From Methylophilaceae bacterium (GTDB taxonomy: Bacteria; Pseudomonadota; Gammaproteobacteria; Burkholderiales; Methylophilaceae), in contig CANFZA010000012.1 in the NCBI GenBank assembly GCA_947451235.1, positions 1 through 40,185 of the forward strand: a stretch of DNA of 40,185 bases. Reading direction: 5' to 3'. This document shows positions 1-7,772 of this stretch, piece after piece (within the stretch, counting starts at the first letter, position 1; each line of letters opens with the position of its first letter). A program made the position numbers and the translations under genes. Below the pieces are notes generated by a model that saw nothing but the letters and a program-made list of their open reading frames with translations, made no database searches and was not told the origin of the DNA.

Positions 1-191
1 ATCATCAAAAAAGCATGTGCATCGGTCTGCGGTATCGTCCATATAATTGCTGGGTATAAACCGCCATAGCGACCAGTTAGATCTGCTAACCACCATGCCA
101 TGGTTAATATAGACTGGACACCACCTCCCAAAAAGAACATGCGGTGTGGCGCTGATGAAAACTTATGAAAATTTTTTTGTAAATTAATCAT
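1..191 (-). CDS. nnrS: NnrS family membrane protein (N-terminal part, truncated by window edge)
   Basis: The reverse strand opens at an ATG at 191 and reads without a stop to the window edge, giving about 63 residues. The N-terminus has the NnrS signature of a short cytoplasmic lead with S-A-P-H-R, then F-F-L-G-G-G, then a hydrophobic helix containing A-W-W-L. NnrS is a polytopic haem- and copper-containing inner-membrane protein that relieves nitric oxide stress and is classically under NsrR or Nnr control. An AGGA lies about 12 bases before the ATG. It follows the upstream NnrS-related gene by 25 bases and is evidently the third gene of a DUF59/membrane protein/nnrS operon. The rest of the protein is outside the window, so the transmembrane count cannot be checked. 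Confidence 0.8.
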   Translation of the reverse strand, partial: MINLQKNFHKFSSAPHRMFFLGGGVQSILTMAWWLADLTGRYGGLYPAIIWTIPQTDAHAFLM

Positions 192-216
192 GTAGTTACG
201 ATTCCTAGTTCATACA

Positions 217-1332
217 TCATTTTATATTCTGACTTAATCGTTTGCCATTAATAACTGCGCTTATGGTGCTGAGCACAAATAACAATAGTGCAATGGCATT
301 TAGCGCGCCACCAAGGCTTCGCCCTTGCTGGTTTTGTAGTAAGTCTCCTGCAAGCCGTATTATTAAAGAAGCATGTAAGGCAATGAGTGGCAGATAAAAG
401 GTGGCGTGATAGGGAATTTTAACTTTTGCAATAGCTGGAAAAATAATGGGCGCGTGGCCAAATATCATGGAAAACACGAAGCCTATCAATATGCTATGTA
501 GAAAAGCGTCATAAGTTGAAGCGGGTATAAGTTGCTGTGCGCTTAGACCAACTATTGCGCCGATGAATAGCCAAATGTAGCCTGATACCATGCAAACAGC
601 AATAAACCTCGTTAGGCCTTTTTGTTTAAGTGTTTGGCGTGCCACATCGTGGCGTAATAACCAGATTGCTAAAGTTAGCAATGCCGCTGAAAGTATTTGT
701 ACATTTGGTAATTTCGATAGGGTGGTTAAAATTGCGCCAGTTATAAACAGGGTAATGATTGCTATAAATGTAACTTTACTATTTGAAGAGGGCGGTAAAA
801 ATCTAGATAGTTCTAGCCTTTCGCCTGCTATGGTTAACACTAGAAAACCTATCCACCATGGAACAATTTGCATGATGGATAATCCGCCCAACCAAAGTAA
901 ATTGCCAAGTAACCACGATAAGCTGCCAAGCAATAACGTAAAGGTGAATAGCGCCTGTTGACGCATGTAAATATGCATGGTGGCCATTAGTAGAATGCCG
1001 CTAGCGATTGCCATTAAAATAGCGCCGATAATCAATGGAAAACCGGCGATAAGACTTAAGCCACCCAACGCGGCAGAGAAAGGTCCGGCATAAGCCCAGC
1101 GCTGCGTAATTGCAACCGCGCGTTCTAAAGAAATCACTGTGCCTAAAAATCCACACACCATAATTGGGCCGTGTAGTCCTGCTAAATCTGCAATGATTTT
1201 GATGTTTGTAAAGGGCAATGAAAACCCCCAGCCTAAGCGTAACAAACCAACATTCACACCAATAGCCAAGCTGATGAATGCCGCTATTAGCATGGGTATA
1301 CGAAAGGGTACTGAGAGATTTTGTTTTTTCAT
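217..1332 (-). CDS. Polytopic membrane protein, NnrS-related, of the NO-response operon
   Basis: About 371 residues, almost entirely hydrophobic, with roughly 10-12 predicted membrane segments. Conserved-looking histidines lie in membrane segments: one in A-G-L-H-G-P near residue 55, and two in a C-terminal stretch of the type H-S-I-L-I-G-F ... G-H-A-P-I-I-F-P-A. These resemble the haem/copper-ligand histidines of NnrS and haem-copper oxidase-like membrane proteins, so a metal- or haem-binding role in NO handling is inferred. I chose the ATG at 1332 (M-K-K-Q-N-L) over an in-frame TTG five codons upstream. The gene lies 22 bases downstream of the DUF59 gene and 25 upstream of nnrS, so one transcript is likely. 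No biochemical function is established from sequence alone. Confidence 0.7.
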   Translation of the reverse strand: MKKQNLSVPFRIPMLIAAFISLAIGVNVGLLRLGWGFSLPFTNIKIIADLAGLHGPIMVCGFLGTVISLERAVAITQRWAYAGPFSAALGGLSLIAGFPLIIGAILMAIASGILLMATMHIYMRQQALFTFTLLLGSLSWLLGNLLWLGGLSIMQIVPWWIGFLVLTIAGERLELSRFLPPSSNSKVTFIAIITLFITGAILTTLSKLPNVQILSAALLTLAIWLLRHDVARQTLKQKGLTRFIAVCMVSGYIWLFIGAIVGLSAQQLIPASTYDAFLHSILIGFVFSMIFGHAPIIFPAIAKVKIPYHATFYLPLIALHASLIIRLAGDLLQNQQGRSLGGALNAIALLLFVLSTISAVINGKRLSQNIK

Positions 1333-1354
1333 TGGTGTTAGGAGCAACCTGTTA

Positions 1355-1681
1355 TTACGCCCAACCCAATCGTTGCTTTGCTTCTGCAGATATCATGCTG
1401 GGCTCCCAAGGCGGTTCCCAGACTAAGTTAATATCTAAGCTAATTTCTGGCGGAAGCCTTTGGTTTAAGGTTGCCTCTATATCATCTAGCAACATTTCTC
1501 CCATTGGACATGCTGGCGTAGTCATGGTGAGATCAACCTTTGCAGTATTGTCTTCAACTTTAATGCCGTACACTAAGCCTAAATCCACAATGTTCTCACC
1601 TACCTCAGGATCAATCACTTGGTATAACGCTTCTAGAACATTTTGTTCTATTAACGTAAGTGAATCAGCGTGTTTTTTCAT
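1355..1681 (-). CDS. MIP18/DUF59 family metal-sulfur cluster assembly protein
   Basis: 108 residues with the MIP18 (DUF59) fold. It has I-D-P-E-V-G-x-N-I-V-D-L-G-L-V-Y near residues 23-38 and the T-T-P-A-C-P-M-G motif around residues 54-61, whose cysteine is the conserved reactive or cluster-transfer residue of SufT/PaaD-like proteins. Family members assist maturation of Fe-S proteins. It is the first gene of a minus-strand operon with two NnrS-type membrane proteins and diverges from nsrR, with an NsrR operator in between. A role in repairing or rebuilding Fe-S clusters damaged by nitric oxide follows from that context. A GAAAG precedes the ATG by about 8 bases. Confidence 0.85.
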   Translation of the reverse strand: MKKHADSLTLIEQNVLEALYQVIDPEVGENIVDLGLVYGIKVEDNTAKVDLTMTTPACPMGEMLLDDIEATLNQRLPPEISLDINLVWEPPWEPSMISAEAKQRLGWA

Positions 1682-1718
1682 GATAATCTTTCATCAAAAT
1701 TTCGCATGGACATCTTTT

Positions 1719-1741
1719 AAGATATATGTAAAATACATGTT
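1719..1741. promoter_or_regulatory. Candidate NsrR operator
   Basis: A 23-bp imperfect palindrome with left half AAGATATATGT, one central base, and right half AAATACATGTT. The right half read in reverse is AACATGTATTT, and 8 of 11 positions are symmetric. It closely follows the known NsrR consensus of two AAGATGYATTT-like 11-mers separated by one base. It sits between nsrR and the DUF59/nnrS operon, 38-60 bases before the DUF59 start, so it could repress both directions and release on NO exposure. Confidence 0.75.
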
Positions 1742-1807
1742 TAAAAATATAACATAACTTTTTTGTATAAGCAATATTATTAATATACCTTTAGATGGAT
1801 GGTCGTT

Positions 1808-2266
1808 ATGCAACTTACTACTTTTTCAGATTACTCCATGCGTGTCATGATGTATTTAGGACTTCAGCACGGCAAGTTAAGTACTATTTCAGAAATCGCT
1901 AAATCTTATAACATCTCAGAAAACCATCTTACAAAGGTGGTGCATCATTTAGCCCAATGTGGCTATATCGAAACACTTAGAGGCAAAGGTGGCGGTTTGC
2001 GATTAGTGTTAGATCCTAGCACCATTAATATCGGCGCTGTTTTAAGGGCTTCGGAAGGTGATTCAGGATTACTGCCATGCCTAACTAAAGAAGGCGAATG
2101 CTGTATTCAGTTGTCTTGTAAATTGATGAGTATATTGAATGAAGCACAAGCGGCATTATTTTCGGTGCTAGATAAGTATACCTTGGCAGATTTGTTAGTA
2201 CAGGAAGAGCCACTTACACGAATACTTTTTCGTAGTAAGCTAATAGAATCTAAAGCTGAAATTTAA
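1808..2266 (+). CDS. nsrR: Nitric-oxide-sensing Rrf2 family repressor NsrR
   Basis: An Rrf2-family winged-helix regulator of 152 residues. It starts M-Q-L-T-T-F-S-D-Y-S as in characterised NsrR proteins, so I chose the ATG at 1808 rather than the one three codons earlier. The recognition helix region contains S-E-N-H-L-T-K-V-V, followed by the wing R-G-K-G-G-G-L-R-L. Cysteines at 91, 98, 99 and 104 match the Fe-S ligand region of NsrR (three cysteines in E. coli NsrR). The C-terminus Y-T-L-A-D-L is also typical. NsrR represses NO-detoxification genes until its Fe-S cluster is nitrosylated. It diverges from the DUF59-nnrS operon over a matching operator and probably autoregulates. Confidence 0.88.
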   Translation: MQLTTFSDYSMRVMMYLGLQHGKLSTISEIAKSYNISENHLTKVVHHLAQCGYIETLRGKGGGLRLVLDPSTINIGAVLRASEGDSGLLPCLTKEGECCIQLSCKLMSILNEAQAALFSVLDKYTLADLLVQEEPLTRILFRSKLIESKAEI

Positions 2267-2634
2267 TTTATTTTTAGCGCATATACGTAGGTAAACATAT
2301 CGCTAAACTTAGCGATCATGAGTAAGTAAGCTTGTCTTGGCGTGCTATCTTACGCTTAAAGTCCGAGGCATAAAGTCATTCCAAATCAGTAATTTGGTGT
2401 ACACTCAAACTGATTAGATATCCAGCAGGTAAGGCTAGATATGCAAAAGAGATCGCTTCCTAGTTGTATATGTTTAGTGACTATATTAGGTTTTAATCAA
2501 ACCTAATATAGTCATCTTGATATTTAGGGGGGCTCTATAGTAAAAATCATTCACAATTAGTGCGCTAGACCGGTTTACAAGAGCAGTCTATTTGTACTTC
2601 GCTAAAAACTCTTATTTGACAATGTATGTAATTG
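2267..2634. other. Gene-free leader region with several inverted repeats
   Basis: No ORF of note. It contains an 8-bp perfect dyad ATCGCTAA-AC-TTAGCGAT at 2299-2316, about 30 bases after the nsrR stop. It also contains a small dyad CCAAAT/ATTTGG near 2380-2396 that competes with AATCAGT/ACTGATT pairing over the same bases, and the 16-bp perfect hairpin listed separately. A TTGACA hexamer at 2616-2621 has no good -10 at 17 bases before the first start codon. The region could be the 5' leader of the transporter-kinase gene, but no known riboswitch class is recognised. Confidence 0.4.
2478..2514. terminator. Perfect 16-bp AT-rich stem-loop
   Basis: The left arm TGACTATATTAGGTTT (2478-2493) is exactly complementary to the right arm (2499-2514), with a 5-base loop TAATC. 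There is no run of T after either arm, so it is not a canonical intrinsic terminator. It lies 212 bases after nsrR and 120 bases before the transporter-kinase fusion. It may end nsrR transcription, stabilise an RNA end, or be a regulatory hairpin. The structure is certain; the function is not. Confidence 0.45.
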
Positions 2635-5600
2635 ATGAAAATAAATATTATTAACAAAGCCGAAGCAATGTCACCTGCACACCCACGTACTGTGGGTTGG
2701 TTTGGAACTACTTCAGTGGCTATGGGCGGTATCAACCAAAGTCTATTTTTGCTTGGTGCACTTTTTGTCGGTCAAGGGGCCATTCCTGGTCAAGGTAGCG
2801 CAGCAGTAGTGTTATTGGGTGTTGGTCTACTTTTAAGTTGGATGGCCACACCAGGTTGGGTCGAATTAATTTTAATGTACCCGAATAGAGTGGGCGGCAT
2901 TGCTGCAACCTGCGCTGAAGCATTCCGCCCATATAGTCCGGTACTCGCTAATCTCACCGGCGTTTGTTATTGGTGGGGCTGGGTACCTACTTGCGGGCTA
3001 ACGGCCTTACTTGCATCTTCTGCTCTTAATCAATGGTATTTACCTTCCATTCCGGTACCTTTGCTTGCAACCAGCATCGTGCTATTTTTTACTTTTATCA
3101 ATCTGTGCGGCGTTAAGTGGGTCATGCGGTTAGCTATGCCAATCGCCTCGCTATCTGCAATACTGGCGTTTGCTTCTGCTACGATTCCTGTTTTTAGTGG
3201 CAGTGTAGATTGGCAACAAGCTTTCACATTTCATCTTAATGTGCCGTTTGAAGGTCACTTTGGTCAGTTAACCAGCATCATGGCTGGTTTGTATTTGATC
3301 GGCTTTGCCGCGCCTGCTTTTGAACAAGCGGCATGCCACGTGGGTGAGACCATTAACCCAAATAAAAATGTACCACGTGCGATGTTTGTCAGTGCGGCGC
3401 TCGCCTCACTCTATTTTATTGTGTTGCCTATAGTTTGGCTTGGAGCGCTAGGGCCTGAGCCGCTAGGTAGAGAGCTTGCGCTTGAGCTTGGACCAACTTT
3501 TGCACCATTGTTAGGTGGCGCAGCAAAGGCCGCTGCCATCTGGTTTATGATGTTCAATATGCTACATGGCACAATCGCACCATTAGCAGGTGCCTCTCGT
3601 ACTTTGGCTCAGTTGTCTGAAGATGGTTTACTACCAGAGTCACTTGCCAAGCGGTCTAGCACCGATGCGCCCTGGGTCGCCACATTGCTCACGGCTGCTA
3701 TGTCTATCATATTCTTATACATTGGCGATCCAATCTGGCTGATAGCGGCAGCTAATCTTACTTATTTAATTGGCATTGCTATGCCTAGCGTAGCCGTATG
3801 GCTTTTGCGACGTAATGAACCATATAAAACAAGGCCTTACCGTGCGCCGCGCGGAACAATCATGCTAGGTGTCTTGGCGGCCTTCATTTGGCTTTTGACC
3901 GTAGTGCTTGGTTTTCAACAGTTTGGGCTACCCACAGTATTGGTTGGCATTGTGTTCGCTTATTCAGGCGCAGCATTATATGCTTGGCGAAAATTTTCTG
4001 ATCGTCGAAAAATGGGGTTGCCTGGCATTGCCAAGACTTTGCACTTAAAACTGACTGGCGCAATGTTGTTGGTGTTAGCCCTTGATTCTGCTGGCTATTT
4101 GCTCGCAGTTGACCAAGTCTCGTTAAAAAATCCTGCATTGATCGCGATGCTGCAAGACATCTTTGTGGCTGTTGCGTTGCTGACGATTGCGGTAGGCCTA
4201 ATATTACCCGGCATGATTGCCCACTCAGCTGTCCAAGTTTCTAACGCGGCAGAAAAGTTAGTAGCAGGCACGCTTGCTGATTTTACTCGCGCCATGCAAG
4301 CCTTGGCTGCTGGAGATCTTGATGCGGCAAAGGCGAGGCTAGAATTTATTCCAGTGAAAGTGTATTCACATGATGAAGTAGGGGATATGGCGCACAATTT
4401 CAACCGACTTCAGGAAGAAATTGGCCGTGCGGCAGGGGGGTTAGATGGTGCCCGTGAAGGCTTGTTGCAGTCACGCACATCATTAACTGAAACCAATGTC
4501 AGTCTTAAAATTGCTTTAAATGTGGCTGCTAATGCATTGAAAGAACTGGAAAGTCAAAAATATGCTCTGGATGAACACTCCATTGTGGGCGTTACTGACA
4601 TCGAAGGCCGCATTACTTACGCTAATGATAGATTTTGTGCAATTTCAAAATACTCACGCGAAGAATTGCTAGGGCAAGATCATCGTATTTTAAATTCCAA
4701 ACATCACACAAAAGAATTCTTTTCAGATTTATGGAATACTATTTCCAGCGGCTTAGTTTGGCGTGGAGAGGTTAAGAATCGCGCTAAAGATGGCACTTTT
4801 TATTGGGTAAGTAGTACCGTGGTGCCGTTTCTAAACGCTAATGGTAACCCCATTCAATATATTGCAATTCGTACCGACATTACTGATAGAAAACTCGCTG
4901 AATTAAAATTAGCTGAACAAAGCCAACAATTACAATCGGTATTCGATTTAAGTCCAGATGGTTTAATTTTGACAGATCAGCATGCTAACGTGGTCTTGGT
5001 TAATCCTGCGTTGTGTCAAATCGCTGGGCTTAGGTCTGATGAGGTTTTGTTTAATTCAGTTGACGTGGTTTGGCATAAATTAGCGCAACTTACTGAAAAT
5101 CCTACAATTAAACTGCTGGGAGATGAACAGCTATTTAGACTAGAACTGCAACGACCACGTAAACGCGTTTTAAAGTGCCAAATTATTAACGTTCATGATA
5201 AAGAAAATTTAAGCGCGCTTAAATTATACTTTTTTAGAGACATTACCCGTGACGATGAAGTTGATCAAATGAAGAGCCAATTTGTTGCCACAGCAGCGCA
5301 TGAGTTGCGAACGCCGCTTACAAGTGTGTTGGGTTATTCTGAGCTACTCATGAACGATATGATCCCACAACAAATGCGAGGCGGCGCTTTTGAAATCATT
5401 ATCGATAAAACCAAGTTGTTGATTAATATTATTAATGAGATGCTTGATTTAGAGCGTATGGAATCACGCAATGGCTTAGATTTTAATATCACTACTTTTA
5501 TGGCCGATTTTCTGGTTGAAACCACCGTTATAACTTATCCAACACCCCCTAATCGCAATCCAATCATTGTGGACGTCATGGCAAACGTATGCGTGAATGT

Positions 5601-5958
5601 AGATGAGGATAAATTCAAATCTGTACTTACAAATGTGTTGGATAACGCTTACAAATACTCGACAACAGGTGATGTTAAGCTAGAAATTATTAAAGAAGAT
5701 GTAAATGGCATTATGAGCGTCGGTTTTCGTGTGCATGATTCAGGCATAGGTATGAGTGATGAGCATAGACTTTTGGTTTTTGATAGATTTTGGCGTGCCG
5801 ATGAATCCGGCAATATTCCTGGAACGGGTTTGGGTCTTGCGATAGTTAAAGAAGTCATGCGAGTTTTAGGTGGTAGTGTTGTTATTACTAGTACATTAGG
5901 TTTAGGATCAATTGTAACTTTATGGCTTCCTCTTGCACATGAGTATGGTGCGCAATAG
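2635..5958 (+). CDS. APC-family amino-acid transporter fused to HAMP-PAS-PAS sensor histidine kinase
   Basis: 1,107 residues. Residues about 20-445 form an APC-superfamily permease of about 12 membrane helices. Family signatures include F-E-Q-A-A-C-H-V-G-E-T-I-N-P-N and S-R-T-L-A-Q-L-S-E-D-G-L-L-P. Two further helices (about 470-535) lead into a HAMP-like linker (540-600) and short coiled coil, then PAS/PAC 1 (about 645-755) and PAS 2 (765-870). A HisKA domain follows with the phospho-acceptor His889 in A-A-H-E-L-R-T-P. The HATPase domain has its N box at Asn1004, G1 D-S-G-I-G at 1035-1039 and G2 G-T-G-L-G-L at 1063-1068. All catalytic boxes are intact. CbrA is a known precedent for a transporter-kinase fusion but uses an SSS-family symporter. 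Amino-acid or amine sensing through the permease is inferred. There is no adjacent response regulator, so it is an orphan kinase. The start could also be Met at 2668 (M-S-P-A-H-P). Confidence 0.88.
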   Translation: MKINIINKAEAMSPAHPRTVGWFGTTSVAMGGINQSLFLLGALFVGQGAIPGQGSAAVVLLGVGLLLSWMATPGWVELILMYPNRVGGIAATCAEAFRPYSPVLANLTGVCYWWGWVPTCGLTALLASSALNQWYLPSIPVPLLATSIVLFFTFINLCGVKWVMRLAMPIASLSAILAFASATIPVFSGSVDWQQAFTFHLNVPFEGHFGQLTSIMAGLYLIGFAAPAFEQAACHVGETINPNKNVPRAMFVSAALASLYFIVLPIVWLGALGPEPLGRELALELGPTFAPLLGGAAKAAAIWFMMFNMLHGTIAPLAGASRTLAQLSEDGLLPESLAKRSSTDAPWVATLLTAAMSIIFLYIGDPIWLIAAANLTYLIGIAMPSVAVWLLRRNEPYKTRPYRAPRGTIMLGVLAAFIWLLTVVLGFQQFGLPTVLVGIVFAYSGAALYAWRKFSDRRKMGLPGIAKTLHLKLTGAMLLVLALDSAGYLLAVDQVSLKNPALIAMLQDIFVAVALLTIAVGLILPGMIAHSAVQVSNAAEKLVAGTLADFTRAMQALAAGDLDAAKARLEFIPVKVYSHDEVGDMAHNFNRLQEEIGRAAGGLDGAREGLLQSRTSLTETNVSLKIALNVAANALKELESQKYALDEHSIVGVTDIEGRITYANDRFCAISKYSREELLGQDHRILNSKHHTKEFFSDLWNTISSGLVWRGEVKNRAKDGTFYWVSSTVVPFLNANGNPIQYIAIRTDITDRKLAELKLAEQSQQLQSVFDLSPDGLILTDQHANVVLVNPALCQIAGLRSDEVLFNSVDVVWHKLAQLTENPTIKLLGDEQLFRLELQRPRKRVLKCQIINVHDKENLSALKLYFFRDITRDDEVDQMKSQFVATAAHELRTPLTSVLGYSELLMNDMIPQQMRGGAFEIIIDKTKLLINIINEMLDLERMESRNGLDFNITTFMADFLVETTVITYPTPPNRNPIIVDVMANVCVNVDEDKFKSVLTNVLDNAYKYSTTGDVKLEIIKEDVNGIMSVGFRVHDSGIGMSDEHRLLVFDRFWRADESGNIPGTGLGLAIVKEVMRVLGGSVVITSTLGLGSIVTLWLPLAHEYGAQ

Positions 5959-6069
5959 TTTAATCTTTAGCATTTCTTTCTAGGTGTTATTTCTTGGTAA
6001 TTTTATTGTTTAAGTCAGACGGATATTGCATGTAAATACTTCTTGTAGTTATATTAAGCTTATCAATGC

Positions 6070-6101
6070 AAATAAAGCCGTGTGCAAGCTCGGCTTTATT
6101 T
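6070..6101 (+). terminator. Rho-independent terminator of the transporter-kinase gene
   Basis: AAATAAAGCCG and CGGCTTTATTT form an 11-bp stem around a 10-base loop, followed by GTTTTATATT. It lies 112 bases after the kinase stop. The symmetric A/T flanks could let it work in both directions. Confidence 0.8.
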
Positions 6102-6337
6102 GTTTTATATTACTTCGTATAATTTATATTATGTAAAATTAATAGTTAATTAAAAGCGGTAAGTCAATTTTTGGCAAATGTTCAAACCCTAGAGTTGGCA
6201 CTCGGTAGCCAGAAATTGTCGAAATGCCTGTGAGAGTTGCCTTACAAGTGCGATTAAAGTGTAAGTTCCAGTGGCTGTCTCCTTCCTCACGAATGAAAAC
6301 GAAAAAAAACTTGGATGTTAGCTTTTGTTAAAATAAT

Positions 6338-6605
6338 GCGAGTGAAAATGAAGTGAAAGTCACGTCATTAACAAGCTTAAAACAAGTTTCAGATAAAACA
6401 TTTGAACTTTGGATGCTCACCCCAGCCAAATAAATAACAGTTACAGTCGGATTTTTTTCTAAAAAAGAAGCAGTCATAAATATGTTAGCGAAAAACATCG
6501 GCTATATTGTTGAAAATTGCCTTAGCTGCTAGCGTCGAACCGCTTGGTGGTTAACCAGCATGCAAGCCTACAGGCGCCGCGTTTTTCCAAGGTAAGTTAA
6601 AATAA
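6338..6605 (+). pseudogene. Decayed RskA-type anti-sigma factor (C-terminal domain remnant)
   Basis: Reading the plus strand with frame changes recovers the RskA C-terminal domain. One frame (6338 on) gives V-K-V-T-S-L then K-T-F-E-L-W-M-L-T-P-A-K, the Y-E-L-W motif of anti-sigma-K factors, then a stop, then more of the domain. A second frame gives A-L-A-A-S-V-E-P-L-G-G, a stop, then K-P-T-G-A-A-F-F-Q-G-K-L, matching the family ending S-V-E-P-x-G-G-S-P-T-G-x-P-T-G and Q-G-K-L. At least two in-frame stops and a frameshift destroy the gene. Weaker N-terminal traces (L-A-L-G-S, a V-R-L-K followed by Q-W) may extend back to about 6180. The gene heads a lipid-modification cluster of the type usually governed by an ECF sigma/anti-sigma pair, but no intact sigma gene is present here. 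Confidence 0.65.
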
Positions 6606-6634
6606 ATATAAATATTTAATAAAAAAGGTTAGTC

Positions 6635-7693
6635 ATGCAATTAACAAGTTTAGCCATTAATTTGGCAGAAAAAGGCCTGGTGCCAGATAGCTTAATCCGT
6701 AAAGGGATTCGTGATTTATCGCAGGCTCGCTTGAATGAGATTTCCGCTAATAATTGCGAAATTGGCGCGAAAATTGAGACTGACTTTATCGCTAGCATGA
6801 ATAAATCGCCTATCGCATTAGTGCCAGAATTAGCCAATGCGCAACACTATGAAGTGCCGGCTAAGTTCTTTCAACTTTGCTTAGGCCAACATCGTAAATA
6901 TAGTAGTTGTTTTTGGCTACCAGACACCAAAAATCTAGATGATGCTGAAGCGAATGCCTTACAACTGAGCTGTGATCACGCTGATTTAAAAGATGGACAA
7001 CAGATTTTAGAACTAGGTTGTGGTTGGGGTTCTTTGACTTTATGGATGGCCGCGCATTACCCTAACAGCCAAATTACTGCTGTTTCAAACTCAAATTCAC
7101 AAAGAGAATATATTAATAGTGCCGCTAAAGAGCGTAATTTAAGCAATATTAATGTGATTACCTGCGACATGAATAATTTTGATGCGAGCGCCCTACCATC
7201 TCAGCCAAAATTTGACCGTGTTGTGTCGGTTGAAATGTTTGAACACATGCGTAATCATCAATTGTTATATGGAAAAGTGCACGATTGGTTAGTGCCAGGC
7301 GGTAAATTCTTCATGCACATTTTCGTACATCGTTCAACGCCTTATGCGTTTGAAGTGCAAGGTGATGACGATTGGATGAGTCAGTTTTTCTTTTCAGGCG
7401 GCATGATGCCCAGCGATGACTTACCATTACGTTTTCAGCAAAAACTGAAACTGACGCAGCGTTGGCGCTGGGATGGCACGCATTACGAAAAAACTGCTAA
7501 TGCGTGGCTAGTAAATATGGACCGAGAAGAAGCGGCAATTACTGAGATTTTAGCCGCCACTTACGGCGCCGGTGAGGTGACTAAATGGCGTAACCGCTGG
7601 CGCATTTTCTATATGGCTTGTGCTGAATTATTTGGCTATAAAAATGGTCAGGAGTGGTGGGTAACGCATTATCAATTTGAACGGCCTCTTTAG
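6635..7693 (+). CDS. CFA-family SAM-dependent methyltransferase (first paralogue)
   Basis: 352 residues of the cyclopropane-fatty-acid synthase superfamily. SAM motif I is L-E-L-G-C-G-W-G-S-L-T-L-W near residues 126-138, followed by V-S-V-E-M-F-E-H-M, the acidic motif of this superfamily. It lacks the longer N-terminal domain of classical Cfa and resembles the coclaurine-N-methyltransferase-like branch. The substrate is probably an unsaturated phospholipid acyl chain, by analogy with methyltransferases in ECF-regulated lipid clusters, but this is inference. AAAAGG ends about 6 bases before the ATG. It is the first intact gene of the plus-strand cluster and lies directly after the anti-sigma remnant. 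Confidence 0.8.
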   Translation: MQLTSLAINLAEKGLVPDSLIRKGIRDLSQARLNEISANNCEIGAKIETDFIASMNKSPIALVPELANAQHYEVPAKFFQLCLGQHRKYSSCFWLPDTKNLDDAEANALQLSCDHADLKDGQQILELGCGWGSLTLWMAAHYPNSQITAVSNSNSQREYINSAAKERNLSNINVITCDMNNFDASALPSQPKFDRVVSVEMFEHMRNHQLLYGKVHDWLVPGGKFFMHIFVHRSTPYAFEVQGDDDWMSQFFFSGGMMPSDDLPLRFQQKLKLTQRWRWDGTHYEKTANAWLVNMDREEAAITEILAATYGAGEVTKWRNRWRIFYMACAELFGYKNGQEWWVTHYQFERPL

Positions 7694-7772
7694 GCAACTT
7701 GCTTGTTTAGTTTATAAACATAATTTCAATTTCAAGTTTAAACTCAACATTAAATTAAAGCCCAGTTCATTG

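Noticed and set aside
590-1757. Plus-strand ORFs of 95-159 codons opposite the NnrS-related and DUF59 genes
   Set aside because: They are antisense to genes with clear family signatures and encode no recognisable domain.
2330-2470. Possible riboswitch before the transporter-kinase gene
   Set aside because: Small competing dyads exist, but no conserved core of a known riboswitch class could be recognised.
6190-6330. Remnant of an ECF sigma factor region 4
   Set aside because: A few residues (G-T, V-R-L-K) could fit either a sigma factor or the anti-sigma N-terminus; too weak to call separately.
7677-7772. Longer DUF2878 reading frame starting inside the methyltransferase gene
   Set aside because: The extra 32 residues are polar, unlike the family's N-terminus, and the ATG at 7773 gives the expected start.
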